From assembly GCA_963708095.1 (NCBI GenBank), contig OY970182.1:3162001-3226000 (forward strand): a stretch of 64,000 nt of DNA. The letters run 5' to 3'. The notes under the pieces are model-generated. The model made no database searches. It saw nothing but the letters and a program-made list of their open reading frames with translations, and was not told the DNA's origin. Below are positions 52,099 through 60,901 of this stretch, in pieces; position 1 is the stretch's first letter; each line of letters opens with the position of its first letter. Position numbers and translations under genes: made by a program. The stretch comes from JAJZVS01 sp963708095. GTDB taxonomy: Bacteria; Pseudomonadota; Alphaproteobacteria; Acetobacterales; Acetobacteraceae.

Positions 52099-53145
52099 AT
52101 GTCCCTGCCGCGCTCCCCTGCCGCCTGGCTTCACCCCCGGCCGCAGGGCCTGTTCTGCGAGCCCGGGGGGTTCTTCATCGACCCCATTACCGCGGTTGAT
52201 CGCGCCGTCATCACCCATGCCCATTCCGATCATGCGCGCCCCGGCCATTCCCACGTGCTTGCGCATCCCGACACGCTCGCGCTGATGCGGCTACGGCTCG
52301 GCGATGCGGGAGCCGGGCGGACCCAGCAACCGCTCGCCTGGGGGGAGCGGCTGGAGCATGGCGGGGTGCAGATCGCGCTGGCTCCTGCGGGGCATGTGCT
52401 GGGCAGTGCCCAGATCATCCTCGAGTACGCCGGCAGCCGGGTCGTGATCAGCGGCGACTACAAGCGCCAGCCGGACACTACCTGCGCCGCCTTCACGCCC
52501 GTGCCTTGCGATGTGTTCGTCACCGAAGCGACCTTCGCGCTGCCGGTCTTCCGCTTCCCCAGGCCGGAGCAGGAGATTGCCCGGCTGCTCGCCAGCCTGA
52601 CCGTTTTCCCGGAACGGACGCACCTGGTCGGCTGCTACCCGCTCGGCAAATGCCAACGGCTGATCGCGCTGCTGCGGGCTGCAGGGTGGGACCGGCCGAT
52701 CTTCCTGCATGGCGCGCAGATCGCGCTCTGTGCGGCGTATGAGGCGCGCGACGTGCCGCTCGGACCGTTGCGTCCGGCGACCGGTGCGGCAAAGGCCGAG
52801 CTCGCCGGCGCGATCGTGCTTGCCCCGCCCGGTGCGGCAGCGGAACCCTGGGCGCGGAGGCTGGTCGATCCGGTGGTGGCCCTCGCTTCCGGATGGATGG
52901 CGTTGCGCCAGCGGGTCCGTGCGCGCGGGGTGGAACTGCCGCTGGTGATTTCCGACCACGCCGATTGGGACGGGCTGCTCACGACGATCGTGGAAACCGG
53001 GGCGGCTGAAGTCTGGGTGACGCACGGGCGCGAGGAGGCGCTGATCCACGCCCTGTCGCAGCAAGGATTACGCGGTCGGGACCTACGGCTGCTCGGCTAC
53101 GGCGACGAAGCGGAGGCAGCGGCGATCGACAGCGACCCCGGCTGA
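52099..53145 (+). CDS. Ligase-associated DNA exonuclease (MBL fold)
   Basis: 348 aa metallo-beta-lactamase/beta-CASP-like nuclease. Motif 2 THAHSDHARPGH (HxHxDH) near residue 39, a GHVLGSAQI motif and ISGDYKR metal motif, and a later ISDHADWDG. This group is usually encoded with an ATP-dependent DNA ligase, a DEXH helicase (Lhr-like) and a phosphoesterase as a DNA-repair cassette. None of these partners is adjacent here, so the gene is solitary within this window. Confidence 0.87.
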   Translation: MSLPRSPAAWLHPRPQGLFCEPGGFFIDPITAVDRAVITHAHSDHARPGHSHVLAHPDTLALMRLRLGDAGAGRTQQPLAWGERLEHGGVQIALAPAGHVLGSAQIILEYAGSRVVISGDYKRQPDTTCAAFTPVPCDVFVTEATFALPVFRFPRPEQEIARLLASLTVFPERTHLVGCYPLGKCQRLIALLRAAGWDRPIFLHGAQIALCAAYEARDVPLGPLRPATGAAKAELAGAIVLAPPGAAAEPWARRLVDPVVALASGWMALRQRVRARGVELPLVISDHADWDGLLTTIVETGAAEVWVTHGREEALIHALSQQGLRGRDLRLLGYGDEAEAAAIDSDPG

Positions 53146-53197
53146 TCCTGGCTTTTGCCCGGGATGGGGGCGTTCCCACGAAATGGTGTGGGGACGC

Positions 53198-54526
53198 CTA
53201 TGCGCCGGCCAAGGTCATGCCCTCGACCCGTACCGTCGGCGAATCGGTGCCGCGCCGAAACAGCAGGTCGCTGGCAGGCGTGAGGTGGGCGAACATCTCG
53301 GGCAAGGTGCCAGCGATCGTGATTTCGGCTACCGGCTCGGCCAGCGCGCCGTCTCGGATCATGAAGCCGGCGGCGCCGCGGCTGTAGTCGCCGGTCACCC
53401 CGTTCACACCCATGCCGATCAGTTCGGTCACGTAGAGACCGAGCTTGATGTCGGCCATCAGCGCCGCCGGGGACAAGGCACCGGCAGCCAGATAGAGGTT
53501 GCTCGGCGCCGGCGACGGCGGCCCACCGGTCCCGCGCGAGGCATGACCGGTGGACCGCAGCCCCAACTGTCGCGCCGAGCGGCTGTCGAGCAACCAGGTG
53601 GTCAACACGCCGTCGTCGATCAGCGCACGCGCCGCGGTCGGGGTGCCCTCGCCGTCGAACAGCCGCGAGCGCAGCCCGCGCACCCGGCGTGGGTCCTCAT
53701 GCACGACAATGCCCGGGGCGAAGATGCGGGCACCCATCCGGTCCTTCAGGAAGGAGGTGCCGCGCGCGATCGACGCCCCGTTGATTGCGCCCATCAGATG
53801 CCCGAGCAGGCCGCCGGCGACGCGCGGATCGTACACGACCGGCAGCTTCGCGGTCTTCGGCCGGATCGGATCGAGCCGCGCCACCGCGCGCTCGCCGGCG
53901 CTCCGGCCGATCGCCGCCGGATCGTCGAGATCGGCCAGATGCACGACGGAGTGATAGTCGAAATCCCGTTGCATCCCGGTCCCGCTTCCGGCCAGGGCGC
54001 TGGCGGAGACGGAATGCCCGGTCCGCACCGTGCGGCCGGCGAACCCGGCGGAGGTGACCAGCATCGCCTCGGTACGGCTCCAGCCTGCCTCGGCACCTTC
54101 GGAATTGGTGACGCCGGAGACCCCAAGCGCCGCGTCTTCCGCTGCGGCGGCACGGGCAAGGAGGGCGTCGGCGTCGGGCTCGGCGGGATCCTCGAGGTCG
54201 AGCGACAGCGCCTCCGGCGGCGCGGCGGTGTCGGCGAGACCGGCATATGGGTCGTCGGGCACCACGCGGGCCATCGCCACGGCGCGTTCAGCCAGTGTCG
54301 CGAACCCCGCGGGATCGATGGTGGTGGCGGAGACGATAGCGGATTTGGCACCGACGAAGACGCGCAGGCCGAGGTCGCGGCCCTCGGCACGCTCGATGTG
54401 CTCTGTGCGGCCCAGACGGCGTTGGACGGAGAGCGCAGCACCGGCGATCAGCACTGCATCGGCGGCGTCCGCCCCGGCGGCACGGGCACGGGCGATCAGG
54501 TCGGCGAGCAGGTCGCGATGGTCCAT
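53198..54526 (-). CDS. pmbA: TldD/PmbA family protein (TldE)
   Basis: 442 aa. PmbA/TldE partners TldD in a zinc metalloprotease that degrades unfolded peptides and matures some microcins. Seen are the LGLRVFVGAKSAIVSAT and NSEGAEAGWSRTE segments, VVYDPRVAGGLLGHL and the final GVNGVTGDYSRGAAGFMIRDG cut over about residues 375-395. No HExxH motif, as expected for the non-catalytic subunit. ATG at 54526. tldD is not in this window. Confidence 0.9.
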   Translation of the reverse strand: MDHRDLLADLIARARAAGADAADAVLIAGAALSVQRRLGRTEHIERAEGRDLGLRVFVGAKSAIVSATTIDPAGFATLAERAVAMARVVPDDPYAGLADTAAPPEALSLDLEDPAEPDADALLARAAAAEDAALGVSGVTNSEGAEAGWSRTEAMLVTSAGFAGRTVRTGHSVSASALAGSGTGMQRDFDYHSVVHLADLDDPAAIGRSAGERAVARLDPIRPKTAKLPVVYDPRVAGGLLGHLMGAINGASIARGTSFLKDRMGARIFAPGIVVHEDPRRVRGLRSRLFDGEGTPTAARALIDDGVLTTWLLDSRSARQLGLRSTGHASRGTGGPPSPAPSNLYLAAGALSPAALMADIKLGLYVTELIGMGVNGVTGDYSRGAAGFMIRDGALAEPVAEITIAGTLPEMFAHLTPASDLLFRRGTDSPTVRVEGMTLAGA

Positions 54527-54607
54527 GGGTCTCCTTCGGGCATGCCGCGACACTTGCCGGCCCGCCCCGTTGCGCGGAGGGCAAGCTGGCCCCGGCGGCC
54601 CGGCGGA

Positions 54608-55234
54608 TCAAGTCTGCTGCGGTATCCGGGCCGCAGCCACCGGTGCCGATCCGACGCGATGGACCGACGCGCGGCGGGCCTGTTGGCCGTCATGGGCCAG
54701 CAGCAAGGTGCGCGGCGGGGTTGCCGGCTGCACACGCAGGAAGCGTTTCAGATCGGTACAGTAGAACGTGTTGCACAGGTCGGAGCGTAGCGCGCGATCC
54801 AGCCGGCAGCCCGACGGGCCGTGGAACACACAGGAGCCTTCGTAGCTCTCCGGGCCCAGGGCGGCGCGGTAGCGGCCCAGGATTGCAGCCCGGCCGAGGT
54901 CAGGTTCCGTCCGGCGCAACCGGCGGATCGTGTCGGCATCCACATAGGCGTGCTCGCCGCCGCGCGAGCAGCAGTGGCCGCGGCAGCAGGCGCAGGCCGC
55001 CCCCGCCAAGGTCGTGAGGCCGGGCGCAAGCGGCGGCTCGGGCTTGCTCGGCGGCGCGGCGGGGTCGCCGACCGCTTCAGCGATCGCCTCGGTCAGATGC
55101 CGGGTGAAGGCGCGGCGACGTGCGGCCGGCAGCGGCACAAGCCTTCCCTGATAGGCTGGCAGGACCAGGACCGGGTCGGCCTCGGAGAGGCCGTGACGAC
55201 GGCGGGCAGCATGGATCGTCTCGGGAAAACTCAT
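54608..55234 (-). CDS. Cysteine-cluster protein, YkgJ-like
   Basis: 208 aa, family not certain. Two cysteine groups: CACCRGHCC in the middle and a later CVFHGPSGCRLDRALRSDLC followed by FYC, reminiscent of YkgJ-type zinc/iron clusters. N-terminal part MSFPETIHAARRRHGL has no signal peptide. The ATG at 55234 follows reasonable sequence; an upstream Met exists seven codons earlier. Function unknown; downstream pmbA is in the same direction, 81 bases away. Confidence 0.7.
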   Translation of the reverse strand: MSFPETIHAARRRHGLSEADPVLVLPAYQGRLVPLPAARRRAFTRHLTEAIAEAVGDPAAPPSKPEPPLAPGLTTLAGAACACCRGHCCSRGGEHAYVDADTIRRLRRTEPDLGRAAILGRYRAALGPESYEGSCVFHGPSGCRLDRALRSDLCNTFYCTDLKRFLRVQPATPPRTLLLAHDGQQARRASVHRVGSAPVAAARIPQQT

Positions 55235-55377
55235 GGCCGCGTGTCCTAGGGGCACCGAGACTGCATGTCATCCCGGGGCCCGCGTCCGGATGGACGAAAC
55301 GCACCTTCTCCGGTCTACTGCGCCGCAGGACCAGCCGTACCGGACCATCGGTGCGGCCGAGCACTGCACGGGGACGC

Positions 55378-55815
55378 ATGAGCCGACAACCGCCCGGCCG
55401 CCGGGCCGACTATCGCTGGTTCCACGACATCACCACCCGGTGGATGGACAACGATGTGTTCCGGCATGTCAACAACGTCACCTATTTCTCGTTCTTCGAC
55501 ACCGCGGTGACCTATTTCGAAATGTCGCACGAGGTGGTCGATCTGCTGGATGGGCCGGTGCACTGCGTGGTGGCGGAGGTGGCGTGCCGCTACCACAGCT
55601 CGATCGCCTGGCCCGACCGGGTGGCGGTGGGCATCCGGGTCGCGCGGATCGGCGGCAGCTCGGTGCGCTATGAGATCGGGATTTTCCGCGGCGGCGACGA
55701 GACGGCGGCGGCGGAGGGGCATTTCGTGCACGTTTTCGTCACCCGCGGCGATCAGCGGCCCACACCGATCCCAGCCTCCGCGCGGGCCATTCTGCAAACC
55801 ATATCGATCTCATAA
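55378..55815 (+). CDS. Acyl-CoA thioesterase, hot-dog fold (4HBT/YbgC-like)
   Basis: 145 aa. The hot-dog active-site pattern is RWMDNDVFRHVNNVTYFSFFD, with Asp in the D-x-x-x-H-V-N motif as catalytic residue. Hydrolyses acyl-CoA thioesters; chain specificity unknown. A short-chain dehydrogenase follows after 17 nt, so the two likely share a transcript and perhaps a lipid or ketone pathway. Confidence 0.85.
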   Translation: MSRQPPGRRADYRWFHDITTRWMDNDVFRHVNNVTYFSFFDTAVTYFEMSHEVVDLLDGPVHCVVAEVACRYHSSIAWPDRVAVGIRVARIGGSSVRYEIGIFRGGDETAAAEGHFVHVFVTRGDQRPTPIPASARAILQTISIS

Positions 55816-55832
55816 CAGGGGAAACAGTACAC

Positions 55833-56615
55833 ATGGATCTTGGCATCAAGGGCCGCACGGCGATCGTCTGCGCGGCAAGCAAAGGGCTCGGCCGGGCCTG
55901 CGCCTTCTCCCTCGCGCGCGAGGGGGTGGACCTGGTCATCACGGCGCGAACTGCCGAGGCACTGGAGGCGACCGCGGCGGAGATCCGCGCCGCGACCGGG
56001 GTGAAGGTGACCGCCGTACCGGGCGATATCAGCACCGAAGCCGGCCGTGCCGCCGCGCTGGCCGCCTGCCCCAAACCCGATATCCTGGTGAACAATGCCG
56101 GCGGGCCGCCGCCCGGCGATTTCCGCGACTGGGGGAGGGAGGACTGGATCAAGGCGATCGACGCCAACATGCTGGCACCGATCTTCATGATCAAGGCGGT
56201 GGTCGACGGGATGGCCGAGCGCAGGTTCGGGCGGATCGTGAACATTACCTCGGCCTCGGTGAAGTCGCCGATCCCGCAGCTTGGCATGAGCAACGGCGCG
56301 CGGACGGGGCTGACGGGTTTCGTTGCCGGCTTGGCGCGGCAGATGGCGAAGCACAACGTGACGATCAACAACCTGCTCCCCGGGCCGTTCCTGACCGACC
56401 GGCTGCGCAGCGGCGCGGCCTTCGCGGCGAAGAAGGCGGGGCGGCCGGTCGAAGAGGTGCTGGCGGAACGGGGGAAGGAGAACCCCACCGGCCGGGTGGG
56501 CGATCCGGCGGAGTTCGGCGAGGCATGCGCGTTCCTGTGCGCCGCATCCTCGGGATTCATCGTCGGGCACAACCTGCTGCTGGACGGAGGGGCGTTCAAC
56601 TCCTCGATCGCGTGA
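55833..56615 (+). CDS. SDR-fold oxidoreductase lacking the YxxxK catalytic motif
   Basis: 260 aa Rossmann protein. Cofactor motif CAASKGLGRACA, NNAG at about residues 88-91, and C-terminal GHNLLLDGGAFNSS are SDR features. After the conserved serine region (NITSASV) the expected Tyr-x-x-x-Lys is replaced by Met-Ser-Asn-Gly-Ala-Arg in LGMSNGARTGLTGF. A subgroup of bacterial SDRs with this SNGAR signature exists; its activity is unclear. May be a binding protein or use a different mechanism. Good AGGGG Shine-Dalgarno. Confidence 0.85.
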   Translation: MDLGIKGRTAIVCAASKGLGRACAFSLAREGVDLVITARTAEALEATAAEIRAATGVKVTAVPGDISTEAGRAAALAACPKPDILVNNAGGPPPGDFRDWGREDWIKAIDANMLAPIFMIKAVVDGMAERRFGRIVNITSASVKSPIPQLGMSNGARTGLTGFVAGLARQMAKHNVTINNLLPGPFLTDRLRSGAAFAAKKAGRPVEEVLAERGKENPTGRVGDPAEFGEACAFLCAASSGFIVGHNLLLDGGAFNSSIA

Positions 56616-56686
56616 TGGCGAACGACGAGCGGCTTCCTCCGGAGGCCGCTCGTTCACCTCGCCGGGCGGCGACGCGCGTGGCCCTT

Positions 56687-57709
56687 CTACTCCGCGGGTA
56701 GCGCCCGGATGAATGTTCGCAGCGCGGGCGCCCATTTGTCCGCGTCCAGCCCTGACGCCAGATGGCCGAAGGGGCTGTCCAGCGGGACGAATTCCGCTGA
56801 AACCCCGGCGGCGCGCAGGGCATCCATTACCTCCGGCGCAAGCGAGGGCGGGAACAGCTTGTCGGTGCTCGACAGGACGTACAAGACGCGTGCGCGGATG
56901 CGCGACAGCCGGGGCGTGACGTCATAGCGCAGCATCGCTTTGCGCAGGATCACCAGCGAATTTGCATCGAATTGCTCGGCCCAGGCACGGGCGATGCGGT
57001 GCAGCTCGATCGCTCGCGCTGCGGGGTCCGGAAAGCGTGCCGCCAGCCCGGCGTCGAGGCCGTAGTCCTTCCGCGTTTCGATCCGCATCTCGGTCGTGGT
57101 GTCGGTGACCCCGCCGCGGTCGTAGTAGTCACCGCCGTTCCAGTTCGGATTGCGTTCCAACTGCGCCAGCAGCGGCTTGATCCCGGCCACCGAGGACCGC
57201 AGACCGGTCACCACCGCGACGATGCCGCGCATGAAATCCGGGTAGTCCACGGCCCATTGGAAGGCCTGGTATCCGCCGTAGGACGGGCCCGCCACCGCGA
57301 CCAGGTGACGCACGCCGAGCGTATCCAGCAGGTGCTTCTGCGCCGCCACGATGTCGCTTACCGTCAGTTCGGGAAAGCGCGGGCCGTACGGGCGCCCGGT
57401 TGCCGGATCGATGCTGGCTGCGTTGGTCGAACCGAAGGACGAGCCCAGCATGTTCGACGCGACGACGAAATACCTCTCGGTGTCAATCGGCCGCCCGGGT
57501 CCGACAAGCGCCGCCCAGGAGCCTTCGGACGCGCTCTCGCCGCCCTCGATCATGCGCGGGCCGCTGGTGTAGCCGTGGGTGACCAGGACCGCGTTCCGCC
57601 CGTCCGCCGCCAGATGCCCCATGGTGAGATAGGCGATCCGCGCCTCCGCCAGTGCTGTGCCGCCGCTGAGGCGGAAGTCCCGGATGGTGTGGAATTGCAT
57701 GGGCAACAT
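56687..57709 (-). CDS. MetX-like alpha/beta hydrolase
   Basis: 340 aa. Similar to homoserine O-acetyltransferase fold proteins: nucleophile Ser in GPSYGGYQAFQW (MetX has GGSMGGMQALEW), Asp in LSSTDKLFPP and His in DSPFGHLAS. The oxyanion-region sequence VTHGYTSGPRM departs from true MetX (typically HALTG), so acetyl transfer to homoserine is doubtful and a hydrolase/esterase role is equally possible. Single gene, convergent with the SDR gene. Confidence 0.8.
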   Translation of the reverse strand: MLPMQFHTIRDFRLSGGTALAEARIAYLTMGHLAADGRNAVLVTHGYTSGPRMIEGGESASEGSWAALVGPGRPIDTERYFVVASNMLGSSFGSTNAASIDPATGRPYGPRFPELTVSDIVAAQKHLLDTLGVRHLVAVAGPSYGGYQAFQWAVDYPDFMRGIVAVVTGLRSSVAGIKPLLAQLERNPNWNGGDYYDRGGVTDTTTEMRIETRKDYGLDAGLAARFPDPAARAIELHRIARAWAEQFDANSLVILRKAMLRYDVTPRLSRIRARVLYVLSSTDKLFPPSLAPEVMDALRAAGVSAEFVPLDSPFGHLASGLDADKWAPALRTFIRALPAE

Positions 57710-57932
57710 CGAAGACCCCCTTTCTTATCGCCGGAGCCGGAATCCCACCGGCGTCCCGATCATTCTCGTCCCACCCGCCGACGGCAACCGTCGACCCCCT
57801 CCGACCGTCAGCGGCATCGCTCCGTCGGCGAACGCAAATTCTGCCGCAGGCGAAGCCCGAAGCATGGACAACGCAGCCCGCCAAGCTATCGGCCCGATTG
57901 ATCTTCCTGGCCCGGCGCGGAATGGTGAGGTC

Positions 57933-58772
57933 ATGCATATCGTCTCCGCCAGGGCGCGAGTCGCCGGCATCGCCGGCTGGCCGGTCGCCCATTCCCGCTC
58001 ACCGCGCATCCACGGATTCTGGCTTGATCGCTACGGGATCGACGGCGCCTACGTGCCGCTGCCGGTCGAGCCCGCCTCGTTCGTCGCCGCTATGCGGGGG
58101 CTGCGAGCTGCGGGATTCGCCGGTGCCAACGTCACCGTGCCGCACAAGCTCGCCGCGTTCGCCTTGTGCGACAGGGTGGACGACAGCGCGCGGCGCGCCG
58201 GTGCCGTGAATACCTTGATATTCAAGCCCGAGCGGATCGAAGGCAGCAACACCGACGGTTTCGGATTCCTCGCGGGGCTGCGTGACGAGCAGGTGGACCC
58301 GACCGCCGGGCCGGCATTGATCCTGGGGGCTGGCGGTGCCGCGCGGGCGGTCGCCGCGGTATTGCTGGATCAGGGGGTGGCCGTCAGCATCGCCAACCGG
58401 ACGCCGGAACGCGCGGCGGCGTTGGCCCGCGACCTGCCCGGGCTGCGGGTGATCGTATGGGAGGATCGCTCGGCCGCGCTCGCCGACCATGGGTTGCTGG
58501 TCAATTCGACGACGCTCGGTATGGGGGGGCAGGGCGATCTTGGGCTCGCCCTCGATCGGGCCAACGCGGCGCTGGTGGTTGCCGATCTGGTCTATGTGCC
58601 GTTGGAAACGCCGCTGCTGGCAGCGGCGCGACGGCACGGGCTGCGCACGGTCGATGGTCTGGGGATGCTGCTGCACCAGGCGCGGCCGGGCTTCGCTGCC
58701 TGGTTCGGGATCGACCCCGCGGTGGATGCGGTGCTCCGCGCTTTCGTGCTGGCCGATCTGCCGCCGGCATGA
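57933..58772 (+). CDS. aroE: Shikimate dehydrogenase
   Basis: 279 aa. NADPH-dependent reduction of 3-dehydroshikimate in aromatic amino-acid synthesis. SRSPRIHGFW (shikimate serines), NVTVPHK with catalytic Lys, GAGGAARAV cofactor motif and NRTPERA. ATG 57933 has a GTGAGG site 5 bases upstream; an upstream ATG at 57864 would add 23 residues without homology. Overlaps coaE (ATGA). Confidence 0.93.
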   Translation: MHIVSARARVAGIAGWPVAHSRSPRIHGFWLDRYGIDGAYVPLPVEPASFVAAMRGLRAAGFAGANVTVPHKLAAFALCDRVDDSARRAGAVNTLIFKPERIEGSNTDGFGFLAGLRDEQVDPTAGPALILGAGGAARAVAAVLLDQGVAVSIANRTPERAAALARDLPGLRVIVWEDRSAALADHGLLVNSTTLGMGGQGDLGLALDRANAALVVADLVYVPLETPLLAAARRHGLRTVDGLGMLLHQARPGFAAWFGIDPAVDAVLRAFVLADLPPA

Positions 58773-59362
58773 TCATCGTCGGGCTGACTGGCGGCATGGG
58801 AATGGGCAAATCCACCGCGGCTGGGGTGTTCCGTCGGGCCGGCATACCGGTATTCGATGCCGATGGCGCGGTGCATCGGTTGCAGGCCCGCGGCGGACGG
58901 GCGGTGCGGCGGATCGGCGCCGCGTTTCCGGACTGCGTGCGCAAGGGTGCCGTGGATCGTGCCTGTCTGCGCCGCGCGGTGCTCGAGCGGCCCGACAATC
59001 TGGGTATCCTGGAGCGGATACTGCATCCCATGGTCCGCCGGGAGGAGGCGGCGTTTCTCGCCCGTGCGCGGCGCGGCGGACACCGCATCGCCGTGTTGGA
59101 CATTCCGCTTTTGCTGGAAACCGGTGGCGACCGCCGGGTCGACCGGATCGTCGTGGTCTCCGCCCCGGCCGCCGTGCAGCGTCGCCGGGTGGCGTTGCGC
59201 CGGCAGATGACCGTGGCCGAGGCCGATGCGATGATCCGACATCAGATGCCGGATGCCGAGAAGCGGCGGCGCGCCGACGTCGTGATCCGCACCGGTCTGT
59301 CCCGCCGCCATGCGCTGCGTGTCTTGAGCCGTTTCATCCAGGAGCTTCGCGATGTGCCGTAG
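58769..59362 (+). CDS. coaE: Dephospho-CoA kinase
   Basis: 197 aa. P-loop GLTGGMGMGKST (5-16), DADGAVH acidic motif, LDIPLLLETGGD segment. Last step of coenzyme A synthesis. Overlaps aroE by 4 and dnaQ by 11 bases: a tight aroE-coaE-dnaQ operon typical of alphaproteobacteria. Confidence 0.95.
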   Translation: MIIVGLTGGMGMGKSTAAGVFRRAGIPVFDADGAVHRLQARGGRAVRRIGAAFPDCVRKGAVDRACLRRAVLERPDNLGILERILHPMVRREEAAFLARARRGGHRIAVLDIPLLLETGGDRRVDRIVVVSAPAAVQRRRVALRRQMTVAEADAMIRHQMPDAEKRRRADVVIRTGLSRRHALRVLSRFIQELRDVP

Positions 59363-60035
59363 TGTCTTGTTCGACACGGAAACCACCGGGCTCGACCCGG
59401 CTGCGGGGCATCGGATCGTGGAGATCGCGGCGCTGGAACTGATCAACGAGCTGCCGACGGGACGGCATTTCCACGCCGAGATCGATCCGGAGCGAGATAT
59501 TCCCGAAGAGGCCGCGCGGATCCATGGGCTGACCGCGGCGCGCCTGGCGGGCAAGCCGCGCTTCGAGGCGATCATCGACGAATTGCTGGCCTTCCTTGGC
59601 GACGGCCCGCTGATCGCGCACAACGCGCCCTTCGATTTCGGGTTCCTGAACGCGGAATTTGCGCGGGTCAGCCGTCCCGCGCTTGATGCCGTTCGCATGA
59701 TCGATACGCTGGCGCTTGCCAAGCAACGCTTTCCGGGGATGCCGAACAGCCTGGATGCGCTGTGCCGCCGCTTCTCCGTCGATCTTTCTGCGCGGTCCAC
59801 CCACAACGCACTGCTGGACTGCCGGCTGCTTGCGGCCGTGTATGTGGAACTGACCGGCGGCCGCCAACGCGGGTTGACCCTGGAGAGCGAGGCCGGCCCC
59901 GCCCAGTCGATCGTCTATACATATGAAGGACGACGAACCCCCCGGCCGGTGGTGCCGGATGCCGCCGAACGGGCGGCCCATGGCGCATTCTTGGACCGGC
60001 TGAAGGATCCGTTGTGGCGGGATGGCGCCGCCTGA
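59352..60035 (+). CDS. dnaQ: DNA polymerase III epsilon subunit
   Basis: 227 aa DEDDh 3'-5' exonuclease that proofreads Pol III. ExoI FDTETTGLDP (Asp8, Glu10), ExoII HNAPFDFGFLN, ExoIII STHNALLDCRLL. Length is usual. Stop is 6 bases from the convergent receiver gene, with no room for a terminator. Confidence 0.95.
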   Translation: MCRSVLFDTETTGLDPAAGHRIVEIAALELINELPTGRHFHAEIDPERDIPEEAARIHGLTAARLAGKPRFEAIIDELLAFLGDGPLIAHNAPFDFGFLNAEFARVSRPALDAVRMIDTLALAKQRFPGMPNSLDALCRRFSVDLSARSTHNALLDCRLLAAVYVELTGGRQRGLTLESEAGPAQSIVYTYEGRRTPRPVVPDAAERAAHGAFLDRLKDPLWRDGAA

Positions 60036-60041
60036 AATCCG

Positions 60042-60518
60042 TCAGGCCGGCATCAACCCCAGGCACGAGCCACTCTGGCCGGCGCGGAAGAGGAACTCGA
60101 CGACTTCCCCGATTTCCGGCAGCACCAGGTACCGGGCGACAGCCGACAGGTCGCATAATTCTTCGATCGCCTCCGCCGCGCCGATCAGCGCCGGGTTGCC
60201 GCCGGTAAGAAGCATGAGCGGCAGGGTCCGGTCGTGCTCGGCGATGCGCATCATTACATAGCCGCCGTCTTGCGACCGACCGTCCATTTCGGCGAGCACG
60301 GCCATCGGCCGGGAGTCGCGCAAGGTGCGGACGAGGTCGCTCTCCCCGCCCACGGTCGCGACGCCGATGCGCAGGAACTCGCAGAGGCCACAGATGGCGT
60401 CGCTCAGCTTGGTACCGTCTTCCACCACCAGGACCAACGGCGTCCGGCCCGGGCGGGACGCGATGGCACGGGGGTGCGAGGCGGATGAGATGCGGAGAGG
60501 TTCTGCGAGATGGTTCAT
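60042..60518 (-). CDS. Degenerate receiver-domain protein
   Basis: 158 aa. After a 25-residue tail, sequence follows the CheY pattern: beta1 LVLVVEDGTKLSD, beta3 MAVLAEMDG, beta4 LMLLTGG with Thr105. The phosphoacceptor position is Glu/Met/Asp (AEMD) rather than a clear Asp, and the conserved Lys of beta5 (KP) is Leu (LVLPE). It is therefore probably not phosphorylated and acts as a pseudo-receiver. No kinase or output domain nearby. ATG at 60518; frame open further upstream. Confidence 0.65.
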   Translation of the reverse strand: MNHLAEPLRISSASHPRAIASRPGRTPLVLVVEDGTKLSDAICGLCEFLRIGVATVGGESDLVRTLRDSRPMAVLAEMDGRSQDGGYVMMRIAEHDRTLPLMLLTGGNPALIGAAEAIEELCDLSAVARYLVLPEIGEVVEFLFRAGQSGSCLGLMPA

Positions 60519-60901
60519 GACTTTCCCCAACGGTACGGTGTCGTCGATGGTTGCCGGAGTGGCGCGATGCCGCATCCTGCCGCATGACGCTTGACAGAAA
60601 ATAGCGGGTCCTATCGTCAAATCCGCTCACGCGATCGTGAATATCCGTCAAAAATGGCGGCCGAAGGAATCACGCTCGGGATGAGGCCCTCCTGGTGGTC
60701 GTCGGCACTGTGGTACAAGAGAGGAATGTAGTCTTCTGTTAAGAAAAAAAGCCTTGCCCAGTCGCCCCAGTTTCGGGTATACAAACCGGTATGATGGCGG
60801 TTTGCGCGGACGGCACAGCAGCGCGGCGCCTCGGCGCCAGTGCTTCGGTCTGAGCGGCCAGCGGTTCCTGCGTTCTTCGCCTCCGTCCTCGCCACAGATC
60901 G
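60519..60901. other. Junction between chromosome and phage genes, no gene recognised
   Basis: About 380 bases, AT-richer than both sides between 60600 and 60800 (includes GTTAAGAAAAAAAGCC near 60745). No integrase, terminase small subunit, tRNA or attachment repeat is visible. The stretch AAACCGGTATGATGGCGGTTT (60783-60803) is a loose inverted repeat that could be an operator. The left phage boundary probably lies here. Confidence 0.5.
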
